Shown: positions 1-5,798 of the stretch, piece by piece
Layout of the letters: each line of letters starts with the position of its first letter
Position numbering within the stretch: position 1 is the first letter of the stretch
Assembly: GCA_002690445.1 (NCBI GenBank)
Contig: NZER01000378.1
Location: forward strand, 1-13,872
Source of the DNA: Candidatus Pacearchaeota archaeon
GTDB lineage: Archaea > Nanoarchaeota > Nanoarchaeia > Pacearchaeales > GW2011-AR1
DNA: 13,872 nucleotides
Reading direction: 5' to 3'
Made by a program: the position numbers and the translations under genes
The notes under the pieces: generated by a model
Seen by the model: only the letters and a program-made list of their open reading frames with translations
What the model was told of the DNA's origin: nothing
Database searches by the model: none

Positions 1-21
1 ACTAGATTAGAGAGGATTACC

Positions 22-49
22 TCCGCTAGCGTCGGTGGCGGGTTTTTTT
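22..49 (+). terminator. Rho-independent terminator of an upstream plus-strand gene
   Basis: A short stem (22-27 with 37-42, core CCGC/GCGG, two G-T pairs at the ends) with a 9-nt loop is followed at once by seven T. The gene it serves lies before the window. The stem is short, so the call rests mostly on the T-run. Confidence 0.55.
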
Positions 50-63
50 ATTGAAATAATTTG

Positions 64-135
64 CTCCGCAGGTAGGATTCGAACCTACAACCTTCTCGTT
101 AACAGCGAGCTGCACTACCATTGTGCTACTGCGGA
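64..135 (-). tRNA. tRNA-Asn (anticodon GTT)
   Basis: Read on the minus strand the 72-nt sequence folds as a cloverleaf: acceptor stem TCCGCAG (135-129) with CTGCGGA (71-65), a GTAGG/CCTAC T-stem around TTCGAAT, and an anticodon stem CTCG/CGAG with loop CTGTTAA, placing GTT at 103-101. The discriminator base is G, as is usual for tRNA-Asn. CCA is not encoded (GCAA follows), so CCA must be added by nucleotidyltransferase. The gene starts 13 nt after the stop codon of the hydrolase gene on the same strand and I see no promoter between them, so it is probably cut from the 3' end of that mRNA. No minus-strand terminator is visible after it. Confidence 0.97.
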
Positions 136-148
136 ATGTCTCTATATA

Positions 149-1291
149 TTACTGATTTTCTTCAGAAAAATCAAATTCATTTTGAATATAGAAGTTGGAA
201 GGATTCCAGACCATCCAACCACTCTTGAGGCCAGCATCTTCAATAGCTTTTATTTGTTGTTGTATTTTTTCTTTGTCGTAGACGGCTCCCATGTCAAAGT
301 CTTGAATCCAGGGTCTGATGATAACTTCCTTGTTTACTGCTTTTAGCTGATTGATGCCGTATTGAAGGGTTTGAAGAGCAACTTGATAAGGGTGTTCGGC
401 TGGGTTTTCAAAGCCAAAGTTACCCGGTCCATAGTGGGAAGGGTAGATCATAGGGGCGATGACATCATAGTGGTCTGCTAGGTCGGTTAACTTCTGACCG
501 ATACCAACGTCATGAGTGCGTAGGAAGGCGTAGGCGAAGATATCAAGGGAGATTATTGCTTCCGGGTGGTTTTCCTTGATTTTGCCATTTATGTACTCAA
601 CAGCCTCATTAATGACGTCTTTTTTTAATCGGTCGTACTTATAGAAAGGGTAGACGATGTCATCCACATAGCCATCAGGGAAGCGGACGTAATCGAAGTT
701 GATTTCAGCAAAGCCGATATCAAGTGCTTTGTTAGCTACCGCTATATTATAATCCCAGACTTTTTTGTTGCTGGGATCGATGAAGCGATAACTGTCTTTA
801 CCCCATAGGTTACCTTCTTCATCTTTGAGGGCGAACTCGGGTCTTTCTTGAGCTAGTTCGTTATCCTGGAAGAGAACGATGCGGGCGATAGGGTAGATGT
901 TTTTATCTCTTAGTCTTTGTACAAGTTTGGCTATTCTTGGGGTGAGGGTAATGCCATTACTTTCTTTTACATTAACCACAGCCGCATTAACATCAGAGTT
1001 TTCGATAACATTAATAATATGATTAATTGAGCTAGGTGTTAGTGCGCTGCTAGCAGTGATATAAAAAGCTTTTACTTCTTTAGGAGGAGTGAGGATAGGG
1101 AGGTTTTTTCTGGGTAGGTTGGGTACCAGGGCGGTGAGAGGTTTTTTCTTTATTTTTTTAATAGGAACTATCTCTTGAGCTAGGCGAAGAGTGATGTTGT
1201 TAGTATTAGAAAGCAGGCCGGCTAGGAGGGTAGCTGAACCAACTATTACTAACAAGATAATGAATTTTTTTATGATAGCAGCATTAAACAT
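149..1291 (-). CDS. Membrane-anchored putative glycoside hydrolase, DUF4015 (GHL13-like) family
   Basis: 380 residues. Residues 8-28 form one hydrophobic segment (signal anchor), followed by a basic, proline-rich linker to about residue 70. The rest fits the DUF4015 putative glycosyl hydrolase family, a predicted TIM barrel: VNVKES at 107-112, IARIVLFQD at 136-144, the family-like FDYVRFPDG at 199-207, SLDIFAYA at 248-255, APMIYPSHYGPG at 279-290, IRPWIQDF at 325-332 and a closing GWMVWNPSN at 358-366. Acidic residues at the ends of predicted strands (E110, D200) are candidate catalytic positions. It probably acts on a cell-surface or environmental polysaccharide; the substrate is unknown. 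The start is the ATG at 1291; a -10-like TATAAC ends 5 nt before it, implying a leaderless mRNA, and no Shine-Dalgarno is present. tRNA-Asn follows 13 nt after the stop. The family call is fairly firm, the activity is not. Confidence 0.85.
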   Translation of the reverse strand: MFNAAIIKKFIILLVIVGSATLLAGLLSNTNNITLRLAQEIVPIKKIKKKPLTALVPNLPRKNLPILTPPKEVKAFYITASSALTPSSINHIINVIENSDVNAAVVNVKESNGITLTPRIAKLVQRLRDKNIYPIARIVLFQDNELAQERPEFALKDEEGNLWGKDSYRFIDPSNKKVWDYNIAVANKALDIGFAEINFDYVRFPDGYVDDIVYPFYKYDRLKKDVINEAVEYINGKIKENHPEAIISLDIFAYAFLRTHDVGIGQKLTDLADHYDVIAPMIYPSHYGPGNFGFENPAEHPYQVALQTLQYGINQLKAVNKEVIIRPWIQDFDMGAVYDKEKIQQQIKAIEDAGLKSGWMVWNPSNFYIQNEFDFSEENQ

Positions 1292-1311
1292 CTTTTGTTA
1301 TACTTTAACAT
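1292..1311. promoter_or_regulatory. 20-bp divergent promoter with overlapping -10 boxes
   Basis: Only 20 bp separate the ATG codons of the hydrolase (minus) and the VKOR gene (plus). On plus, an extended -10 TGTTATACT (1296-1304) lies 7 nt before ATG 1312. On minus, TATAAC (1302-1297) lies 5 nt before ATG 1291. The two -10 boxes share four base pairs, so polymerase cannot occupy both at once, and both mRNAs would start at or next to the start codon. No convincing -35 box is visible for either. Confidence 0.6.
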
Positions 1312-2313
1312 ATGTCTGGCACACTTTTTTACCCCTTGGTGATAATAACGGCTGTTACAGGGTTTTTTCTATCACTTTATATTCGTAACAAGAAGGCTGG
1401 TAAGCAGACTCTAGTTTGTCCTTTGAGGGCGAGTTGTGACGATGTTATTCATAGTGAATATTCTAGGTTTTTTGGTGTTCCAGTGGAGTTGATGGGCTTG
1501 ATTTATTATGCGTTAGTAGCTTTGGTTTATATCGGATTACAGTTTCAACCCGGCTTAATTCCTGATCAGGCTATTTTATGGGTGTTGGGCTTGACCGCTA
1601 CCGCCCTACTATTCTCCTTATATTTAACGGTTATTCAAGCGATTGTTTTAAAACAATGGTGTAGTTGGTGTCTGGCATCAGCTGGTCTTTGTGCTGCTAT
1701 TTTTTACGGAGCAATATCTGGCTATACCATAGATGTCTTTACCTTGTTGGCGGAGTATAAGTTTTTAATATTGATTTTTCATAATATTGGCTTCGCTCTT
1801 GGTTTGGGAGGAGCGGTGTTAACCGACTTCTTTTTCTTTAAGTTTTTTAAAGATCTTAGAATTAGTGAGGATGAGTCTAAAACTATGAGCATGGTTTCAG
1901 AGGTGATTTGGTTTGGTTTAGCTTTGTTGGTGGTTTCAGGCATTGGTTTGTACCTGCCAGAAATGGTTCGTTTGAATGAATCTTCTAAGTTTTTGGTGAA
2001 GGTGATTGTGGTGGGAGTGATTATTATTAATGGCATTTTCCTTAATCTAAAGATCTCACCGCAGTTGGTAAATATCTCTTATGGTGTTAAGCACAATCAC
2101 AAGTCAGGAGAGTTGAGAGGCTTTAGAAAGCTAGCCTTCGCCTTAGGAGCCGTTTCTATTACATCTTGGTTTTCGGCTTTTCTTTTAGGTATGTTTAGGT
2201 CGGTTCCCCTTGCTTTTATAGATCTCTTATCTATTTATTTGATTGTGCTGGGAATAGCAATTAGCGTGAGTCAGATTATGGAAAATTATTTGACTCGTAA
2301 GGTTTCAGCTTGA
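1312..2313 (+). CDS. VKOR-family disulfide bond-forming membrane protein with extra C-terminal membrane domain
   Basis: 333 residues, about eight hydrophobic segments. The N-terminal ~145 residues match bacterial vitamin K epoxide reductase homologues: a loop cysteine pair C36 and C42 (spacing of six, as in cyanobacterial VKOR), the FGVPVELMGLIYY segment at 54-66, and the quinone-side active site CSWC at 117-120. Such proteins pass electrons from a periplasmic thiol oxidase to membrane quinone, so they form disulfides in exported proteins. The usual fused thioredoxin domain is absent; instead residues ~148-330 form another four or five spans (start EYKFLILIFHNIGFALGLGG) that I do not recognise with certainty. 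No DsbA-like partner is in the window. The Cys-rich exported proteins at 4804-6583 are plausible clients. Start ATG 1312 is 7 nt after an extended -10, with no Shine-Dalgarno. The stop TGA overlaps the next gene's -35 box. Confidence 0.87.
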   Translation: MSGTLFYPLVIITAVTGFFLSLYIRNKKAGKQTLVCPLRASCDDVIHSEYSRFFGVPVELMGLIYYALVALVYIGLQFQPGLIPDQAILWVLGLTATALLFSLYLTVIQAIVLKQWCSWCLASAGLCAAIFYGAISGYTIDVFTLLAEYKFLILIFHNIGFALGLGGAVLTDFFFFKFFKDLRISEDESKTMSMVSEVIWFGLALLVVSGIGLYLPEMVRLNESSKFLVKVIVVGVIIINGIFLNLKISPQLVNISYGVKHNHKSGELRGFRKLAFALGAVSITSWFSAFLLGMFRSVPLAFIDLLSIYLIVLGIAISVSQIMENYLTRKVSA

Positions 2314-2337
2314 CTTTGATTTTCAGTCATCTATAAT
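2310..2337 (+). promoter_or_regulatory. Sigma70-type promoter for the 2377 gene
   Basis: TTGACT (2310-2315), 16-nt spacer, TATAAT (2332-2337). The -35 box includes the TGA stop of the VKOR gene. Transcription should begin near 2344, giving a leader of about 33 nt, one of the few real 5' leaders in the window. Confidence 0.75.
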
Positions 2338-2376
2338 ATTAGGCAAATTATAAATCTTAAAGGCCGAAGTAATATT

Positions 2377-3174
2377 ATGGAAAACAATAACAATAATCTA
2401 AACGATAATTTAGATAAAAACTCTCAGCCGGTTAGCAATGAGCCTAACCAAGAGCCTCGACCGTCGGAAGAAAGTCAGCAGCCAATTGAGATGCCTGCTC
2501 CTACTGAGCCAGCTGCACCTCAATTTGATGAACCTGCCACTCCTGAGATGGATTCAGGGGAAAGTGGTCCTAAATGGATTTGGGCGGTTATCGCTATTAT
2601 TATCATCGCGGTAGCGCTTCAGTTTGCTGGTGTTTGGAATGTTTTGGGTGACAAGTTGAACCCAGAAGGCGAAGAGGAGAAGGCTGAGCAAGTAGAGGAG
2701 GGTGAGGAAGTTAAAGAAGGAGAAGAGGTTGAGGAAGGTGCTAACAAGCCAGCTGGACCAGTTGAAGCTGGAAAGGGGAAGGTGGTTTTTAACATCTCTG
2801 CTGCAATGAGTGGTGGTAATGTTTTAGTTAGTGGAGAGCCAAAACCAAATGTTGAAATTAGAAAGGTTTCAGTATTTAATCCTTTTAAGAATGATTATTT
2901 ATTAGTATATGATGGCTTTCGTCCACTTGATCTTCGTCGTTTGACAGGTTCTAGTGACGCTCATGCTTTGATTGAAACTAACTTGATCGCCATCGACTAC
3001 AGCAAAGTAAAGATTGAATTTGCTGATCTTTTGAATGTTGATGAGAATAATGTTTCTCGTGTACGTACTATTGAGATGGATGGGGTTAGTGTAAAAGAAG
3101 GTGAAAATAACGTTATCAATATCAAATTTAACATTGATGACCTTAACAAACCTTTCCCTTTTATTGCTAAGTAA
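2377..3174 (+). CDS. Anchored protein of unknown function with acidic linker
   Basis: 265 residues. Residues 1-65 are Asn-, Pro- and Glu-rich and low in complexity (probably cytoplasmic and disordered); 67-85 are one transmembrane segment (WIWAVIAIIIIAVALQF); 96-121 are a Glu/Gly/Lys-rich acidic linker; 133-265 look like a compact beta-rich domain outside the membrane. I do not recognise this domain. It has no cysteine. The order cytosolic low-complexity tail, span, acidic linker, outer domain recurs in Patescibacteria envelope proteins, but no function follows from it. The start is the ATG at 2377; the upstream leader holds no strong Shine-Dalgarno. A good terminator follows 22 nt after the stop, so with the promoter at 2310 this is a single-gene unit. 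Confidence 0.85.
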   Translation: MENNNNNLNDNLDKNSQPVSNEPNQEPRPSEESQQPIEMPAPTEPAAPQFDEPATPEMDSGESGPKWIWAVIAIIIIAVALQFAGVWNVLGDKLNPEGEEEKAEQVEEGEEVKEGEEVEEGANKPAGPVEAGKGKVVFNISAAMSGGNVLVSGEPKPNVEIRKVSVFNPFKNDYLLVYDGFRPLDLRRLTGSSDAHALIETNLIAIDYSKVKIEFADLLNVDENNVSRVRTIEMDGVSVKEGENNVINIKFNIDDLNKPFPFIAK

Positions 3175-3195
3175 CACTTGAAATTGAGAGAAAAT

Positions 3196-3225
3196 AAAAA
3201 GGGCCCTTTGGGGCTCTTTTTGTTA
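3196..3225 (+). terminator. Rho-independent terminator after the 2377 gene
   Basis: Stem 3196-3206 with 3211-3221 (11 pairs, one G-T, centre GGGCCC/GGGCTC), loop TTTG, with T-rich 3' arm CTTTTTG. The A-rich 5' arm makes it possibly bidirectional. Confidence 0.8.
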
Positions 3226-3234
3226 CTTTCATTT

Positions 3235-3243
3235 TGTTATATT
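3235..3243 (+). promoter_or_regulatory. Extended -10 promoter for the microprotein
   Basis: TGTTATATT at 3235-3243, an extended -10, 8 nt before ATG 3252. It lies just after a terminator, so the small gene needs its own promoter. No clear -35 box. Confidence 0.55.
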
Positions 3244-3251
3244 ATTAGTAC

Positions 3252-3353
3252 ATGAGTATGAAATCATTATTTTGGGCTGCGGGAATAGTGGTGGTTATTT
3301 TTATCGTTTACTTAATTATTTTGCAAAATACTTTTTACGCAGGAGTTGAATAA
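3252..3353 (+). CDS. 33-residue single-span membrane microprotein
   Basis: ATG 3252 to TAA 3353 encodes 33 residues: a short MSMKSLFW start, a hydrophobic segment of about 18 residues (AAGIVVVIFIVYLIIL) and a short polar tail QNTFYAGVE. It sits alone between a terminator and the next gene and has an extended -10 placed for a leaderless start, the same arrangement as the larger genes here. The next gene begins 15 nt after its stop, so the two are probably co-transcribed and the microprotein may assist the anchored PKD-like protein. I do not recognise it. Short length leaves a chance that it is not translated; an alternative start is the Met at 3258. Confidence 0.6.
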   Translation: MSMKSLFWAAGIVVVIFIVYLIILQNTFYAGVE

Positions 3354-3368
3354 AATTGATCTTAATTT

Positions 3369-3905
3369 ATGTATAGACTTCTTTGGTTTTTAGTTATAGT
3401 GGCCTTGATCGCAATTGGCTTGATTTGGTTTTTTGGTTGGGACAAGGTAAAGAAGTTAACGGTTGAAGGTACTGACTCTTTGGGGTTGGAGGAGATTGTT
3501 GATGATCCGGGTCAGATTACAGCCAACCTAAAAGACAAGCTAGAGGAGTACCAGACTGATACTTTGGATAAGTTTGGTGATTTAAAGGATTCACTTAATA
3601 CTGAGCTACAAAAACAGAAAGTTCGTCTCACAGGGACTATTAATGAGGGTATTAATAGTGCTTCGGGGGCAACGGTACCAGTTTCGGTTATAATGGTGGC
3701 TAAGTTGGATAAGCCTTATACTTTTTTATTAAGAAATGCGAGTAATGAGGAGTCGGATTACAAGATTGATTGGGGTGATGGTGGTGATTCCGATGGCTTA
3801 CTAGATCCTCTAGAAGAGGCTTTAGTTGATCATACTTGGGATAGTATTGGTGATTTTCTAGTTACCTTGGGAACCGACAAGGTTTTGGTTAGGGTTATTA
3901 AGTAG
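3369..3905 (+). CDS. Anchored protein with C-terminal PKD-like domain
   Basis: 178 residues. Residues 4-23 are a transmembrane anchor ending in WFFGW; 30-95 are charged and probably helical or coiled coil; 104-178 resemble a PKD/Ig-like beta domain, with the typical DWGDG turn at 134-138 and the HTW...GDFLVTL ending at 155-167. PKD domains mediate surface protein or sugar binding; no catalytic motif is seen. It lies 15 nt after the microprotein. TAAAAT at 3351-3356 is a possible own -10, 12 nt before ATG 3369, but no Shine-Dalgarno is present. Function is unknown beyond a likely envelope location. The PKD reading is by motif only. Confidence 0.8.
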   Translation: MYRLLWFLVIVALIAIGLIWFFGWDKVKKLTVEGTDSLGLEEIVDDPGQITANLKDKLEEYQTDTLDKFGDLKDSLNTELQKQKVRLTGTINEGINSASGATVPVSVIMVAKLDKPYTFLLRNASNEESDYKIDWGDGGDSDGLLDPLEEALVDHTWDSIGDFLVTLGTDKVLVRVIK

Positions 3906-3929
3906 ACTTTTTTATAAAATTAATATAAT
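3903..3929 (+). promoter_or_regulatory. Promoter and Shine-Dalgarno of the 3974 gene
   Basis: TAGACT (3903-3908) and TATAAT (3924-3929) are 15 nt apart. Transcription from about 3936 gives a 38-nt leader holding AAGGAG (3963-3968), 5 nt before ATG 3974. The strong ribosome binding site contrasts with the leaderless starts around it. Confidence 0.6.
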
Positions 3930-3973
3930 TTAAAAGCTTCTAGCCTTGTTGGTTCTTTAAAAAAGGAGAAGCA

Positions 3974-4246
3974 ATGCTCATTTGCGACGGCTGTAAGATG
4001 GTTTTTCATTATGAACATAGGTGTCATGGAGAGACAGCCGTTGTGGAGGGAGATCAAACGGGGGAGCCTTGTGAGTGTCAGCCCTGTCGTTTTTTGGAAT
4101 TTGAGATGAAGCTAGTTGATAAGGATGTTTCTGATGACGTTATTAGAGAGTTGCGAGCTGGCTTGAGGATGCTTATTCCTGAGGACGAAGATTATCTTGA
4201 TGAGGTGATGAAGGAAAAGCGGCCACAACCTTCTGTCAGAGACTGA
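3974..4246 (+). CDS. Small Cys/His-rich, probably zinc-binding protein
   Basis: 90 residues, no signal peptide or membrane segment, so cytoplasmic. The first 40 residues are dense in potential metal ligands: C4-x2-C7, H12, H15, C17, H18, then C33, C35 and C38 (CECQPC). This could bind one or two zinc ions. The remainder is acidic and helical (KLVDKDVSDDVIRELRAGL). I do not recognise the family; a small DNA/RNA- or protein-binding zinc-ribbon adaptor is the simplest guess. The start is fixed by AAGGAG 5 nt before ATG 3974. The gene has its own promoter and ends in a strong shared terminator, so it is monocistronic. A second SD-started small Cys/His protein lies at 13247-13450, but their ligand patterns differ and I see no clear homology. 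Confidence 0.85.
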   Translation: MLICDGCKMVFHYEHRCHGETAVVEGDQTGEPCECQPCRFLEFEMKLVDKDVSDDVIRELRAGLRMLIPEDEDYLDEVMKEKRPQPSVRD

Positions 4247-4261
4247 GTATTGCAAACAAAC

Positions 4262-4296
4262 AAAAATATTCCAGGCCTCACCCCTGGAATATTTTT
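4262..4296. terminator. Bidirectional terminator between convergent genes
   Basis: A perfect 14-bp stem (4262-4275 with 4283-4296, AATATTCCAGG core) around a 7-nt loop, ending in five T on either strand. It serves the Cys/His protein gene (plus) and the membrane protein gene (minus), whose stops face each other. Confidence 0.9.
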
Positions 4297-4316
4297 ATTT
4301 AAAATTTTAACTTGTT

Positions 4317-4679
4317 TTAACGCTTACCCCAGATTGTCCAAAGTCCCCAAGCACCAACAAGTAATAAGATAACGCTATCTACGGTCTCAAAACTTACATT
4401 TAAGTTAGCTCCCATTCCTGGGGTCATAAAACCATAAATACCAAGGATTAGGCCGGCGAGACCGACAATCATTGTTAGCCAACGAGCCAAACCAGCATTC
4501 TTGCTCCAATTGACTGTCATTAGCATAACTGCACCTACCACCAAATAACCGATAGATTCGTTTTGAGAATAAACAACCCCCAAAGCACTTCCAACAGCAT
4601 CACCTGCAAAATAACCGGCAGCACCAATAACTAGTAGCAACCATCCAGCTTTTGATAGGAATTTTTTCATTTTAGCCAT
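4317..4679 (-). CDS. Four-span membrane protein of unknown function
   Basis: 120 residues with four hydrophobic segments at about 10-27, 43-57, 64-82 and 100-117 and very short loops, ending WTIWGKR. There is a basic N-terminus (MAKMKKFLSKAG), so the N-terminus is probably inside. No catalytic motif or metal ligand is seen; I do not recognise the family. The start ATG 4679 is preferred for length; Met at 4670 (MKKFLSKAG) is an equally reasonable start because neither has a Shine-Dalgarno. It is transcribed divergently from the surface-protein operon across a 124-bp AT-rich gap, and shares the terminator at 4262-4296. Confidence 0.82.
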   Translation of the reverse strand: MAKMKKFLSKAGWLLLVIGAAGYFAGDAVGSALGVVYSQNESIGYLVVGAVMLMTVNWSKNAGLARWLTMIVGLAGLILGIYGFMTPGMGANLNVSFETVDSVILLLVGAWGLWTIWGKR

Positions 4680-4790
4680 CTTGATAAAATAAAATTTATA
4701 GATCTCCGACCTTTTACATTTTTAATTTTATCATTAAGTGACATTTAAGTTATCCACATCAAGATAATCATTGATTTGTTTTGTCAATGT

Positions 4791-4796
4791 TAGAAT
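4791..4796 (+). promoter_or_regulatory. -10 box of the exported-protein operon
   Basis: TAGAAT at 4791-4796 lies 7 nt before ATG 4804, the spacing seen at the other leaderless starts. TTGATT at 4771-4776 is a possible -35 but only 14 nt away, so that part is weak. Confidence 0.45.
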
Positions 4797-4803
4797 TACA
4801 ACT

Positions 4804-5337
4804 ATGAAGAATAAGTTGGCGGCTATTTTATTGTTATTGACGATTAATGTTTTGCCAGCCTTGGCTTTTACAGACACCTCCTTGTCGCCATCGAGTGGTA
4901 ATACGCAACCACCTTTAAATGAGGGTGCTGGGTTGCAGAGTAAAGCGGGGGATCTAGAGGTTGAGAATTATAAGGCTCGAAATGGCATTACTTTAGGAGG
5001 AGAAGAAAATACAGAATGGCCTGCTATTGGTATGGCTTGTAACTGGGAGGGAGCGAAGTGTAGTTGTAGAGCTGATGGTTCAAGTGTTAGCAATATGGGT
5101 ATTGCTATTAGCGTTACTTGTCAAAGTGGACATATTACTGGTGTTCGAGTGACCGACTTACAGGTATCCTCGAGAGAGTTTCGTTGTTCTAGCGCAACTT
5201 CTTGTACCGTGTCTTCAAGAGGGGGTGGTTTTGGAGCTACTGTTCGAGGAGCGGTAACGGCCGTTACCAATGTAGTAGTCAGTGTAGCGAGAAGGGTGTT
5301 TCGTCCAATACGTCGTTTATTTAGAAAGTGGTTTTAG
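4804..5337 (+). CDS. Secreted six-cysteine protein (paralogue A), first gene of surface operon
   Basis: 177 residues from ATG 4804. Residues 1-21 are a signal peptide (KNK, a Leu-rich core, cleavage near ALAF|TD). Residues 35-66 hold the module QPPLNEGAGLQSKAGDL...NYKARNGITLGG, which I associate with exported Patescibacteria proteins. Next comes a domain with cysteines at 79, 86, 88, 106, 128 and 134, spacing C-x6-C-x-C-x17-C-x21-C-x5-C, nearly identical in the next gene. The C-terminus (145-177) differs from the paralogue: a hydrophobic stretch and then an Arg-rich end (RRVFRPIRRLFRKWF), which may be a membrane-associating tail. A TTG at 4771 is in frame, but ATG 4804 is preferred because the signal peptide starts there and a -10 box lies 7 nt upstream. 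The cysteines probably form three disulfides. Function unknown; surface or adhesive role inferred. Confidence 0.82.
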   Translation: MKNKLAAILLLLTINVLPALAFTDTSLSPSSGNTQPPLNEGAGLQSKAGDLEVENYKARNGITLGGEENTEWPAIGMACNWEGAKCSCRADGSSVSNMGIAISVTCQSGHITGVRVTDLQVSSREFRCSSATSCTVSSRGGGFGATVRGAVTAVTNVVVSVARRVFRPIRRLFRKWF

Positions 5338-5339
5338 GT

Positions 5340-5345
5340 TATAAT
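5340..5345 (+). promoter_or_regulatory. -10 box inside the operon, before paralogue B
   Basis: TATAAT (5340-5345), preceded by GT, begins just after the stop of paralogue A and lies 6 nt before ATG 5352. It gives paralogue B its own leaderless start, independent of the upstream promoter. No -35 box was looked for successfully. Confidence 0.6.
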
Positions 5346-5351
5346 ATAAGT

Positions 5352-5798
5352 ATGAGTAAAAAGATTCTTATCGCAGTCATAGTCATAGCTTTTGTCTTTC
5401 TTGCCTATTGGGCAGCTTCTGGTTTTAGTGAGCCAGGTGGATCGCCACCAGCTGCTAATGTACCAGCGCCAATTAATGTTGGTTCAGCTACTCAAAGCAA
5501 AATGGGAGACTTGGAATCAGAAAACTTTACCGCTCGAGATGGTATTACCTTAGGAGGAGTTAAAAGAACTAGTTGGCCTGAAGGTGGTGATGGCCGATGT
5601 GATTGGGAAGGAACTCGTTGTCATTGTCGAGAGGATGGTAGTAGCGGGGCTAATGTCAGTATTACCATCGGCATGACTTGTGCTGAGGGTGCTTTGACGG
5701 ATGTAAAGATTGTTGATTTGCAGATTTCTTCTAGGAGCAAGCATTGTAGGTCAACGGCTTATTCTGGTTGTACAGCCGGTCTTTATTCAAGAAATTAA
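5352..5798 (+). CDS. Exported six-cysteine protein (paralogue B)
   Basis: 148 residues from ATG 5352. Residues 4-22 are a hydrophobic signal or anchor. Residues 38-69 repeat the paralogue A module (APINVGSATQSKMGDL...ARDGITLGG). Cysteines 83, 90, 92, 110, 132 and 140 keep the spacing C-x6-C-x-C-x17-C-x21-C-x7-C, with shared CxWEGxxCxCRxDGSS and VxDLQxSSR segments, so A and B are a tandem duplication. B lacks the Arg-rich tail of A and ends SGCTAGLYSRN. In-frame codons upstream reach 5328, but the -10 TATAAT 6 nt before ATG 5352 decides the start. The stop overlaps the next ATG in TAATG, indicating translational coupling. Function unknown; likely disulfide-stabilised envelope or surface protein. 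Confidence 0.82.
   Translation: MSKKILIAVIVIAFVFLAYWAASGFSEPGGSPPAANVPAPINVGSATQSKMGDLESENFTARDGITLGGVKRTSWPEGGDGRCDWEGTRCHCREDGSSGANVSITIGMTCAEGALTDVKIVDLQISSRSKHCRSTAYSGCTAGLYSRN

Noticed and set aside
35..346. Plus-strand open frame of 103 codons over the tRNA-Asn
   Set aside because: Its start reads the antisense of tRNA-Asn (RIRTYNLLVNSELHYHCATA is the tRNA in reverse) and the rest is antisense to the hydrolase gene.
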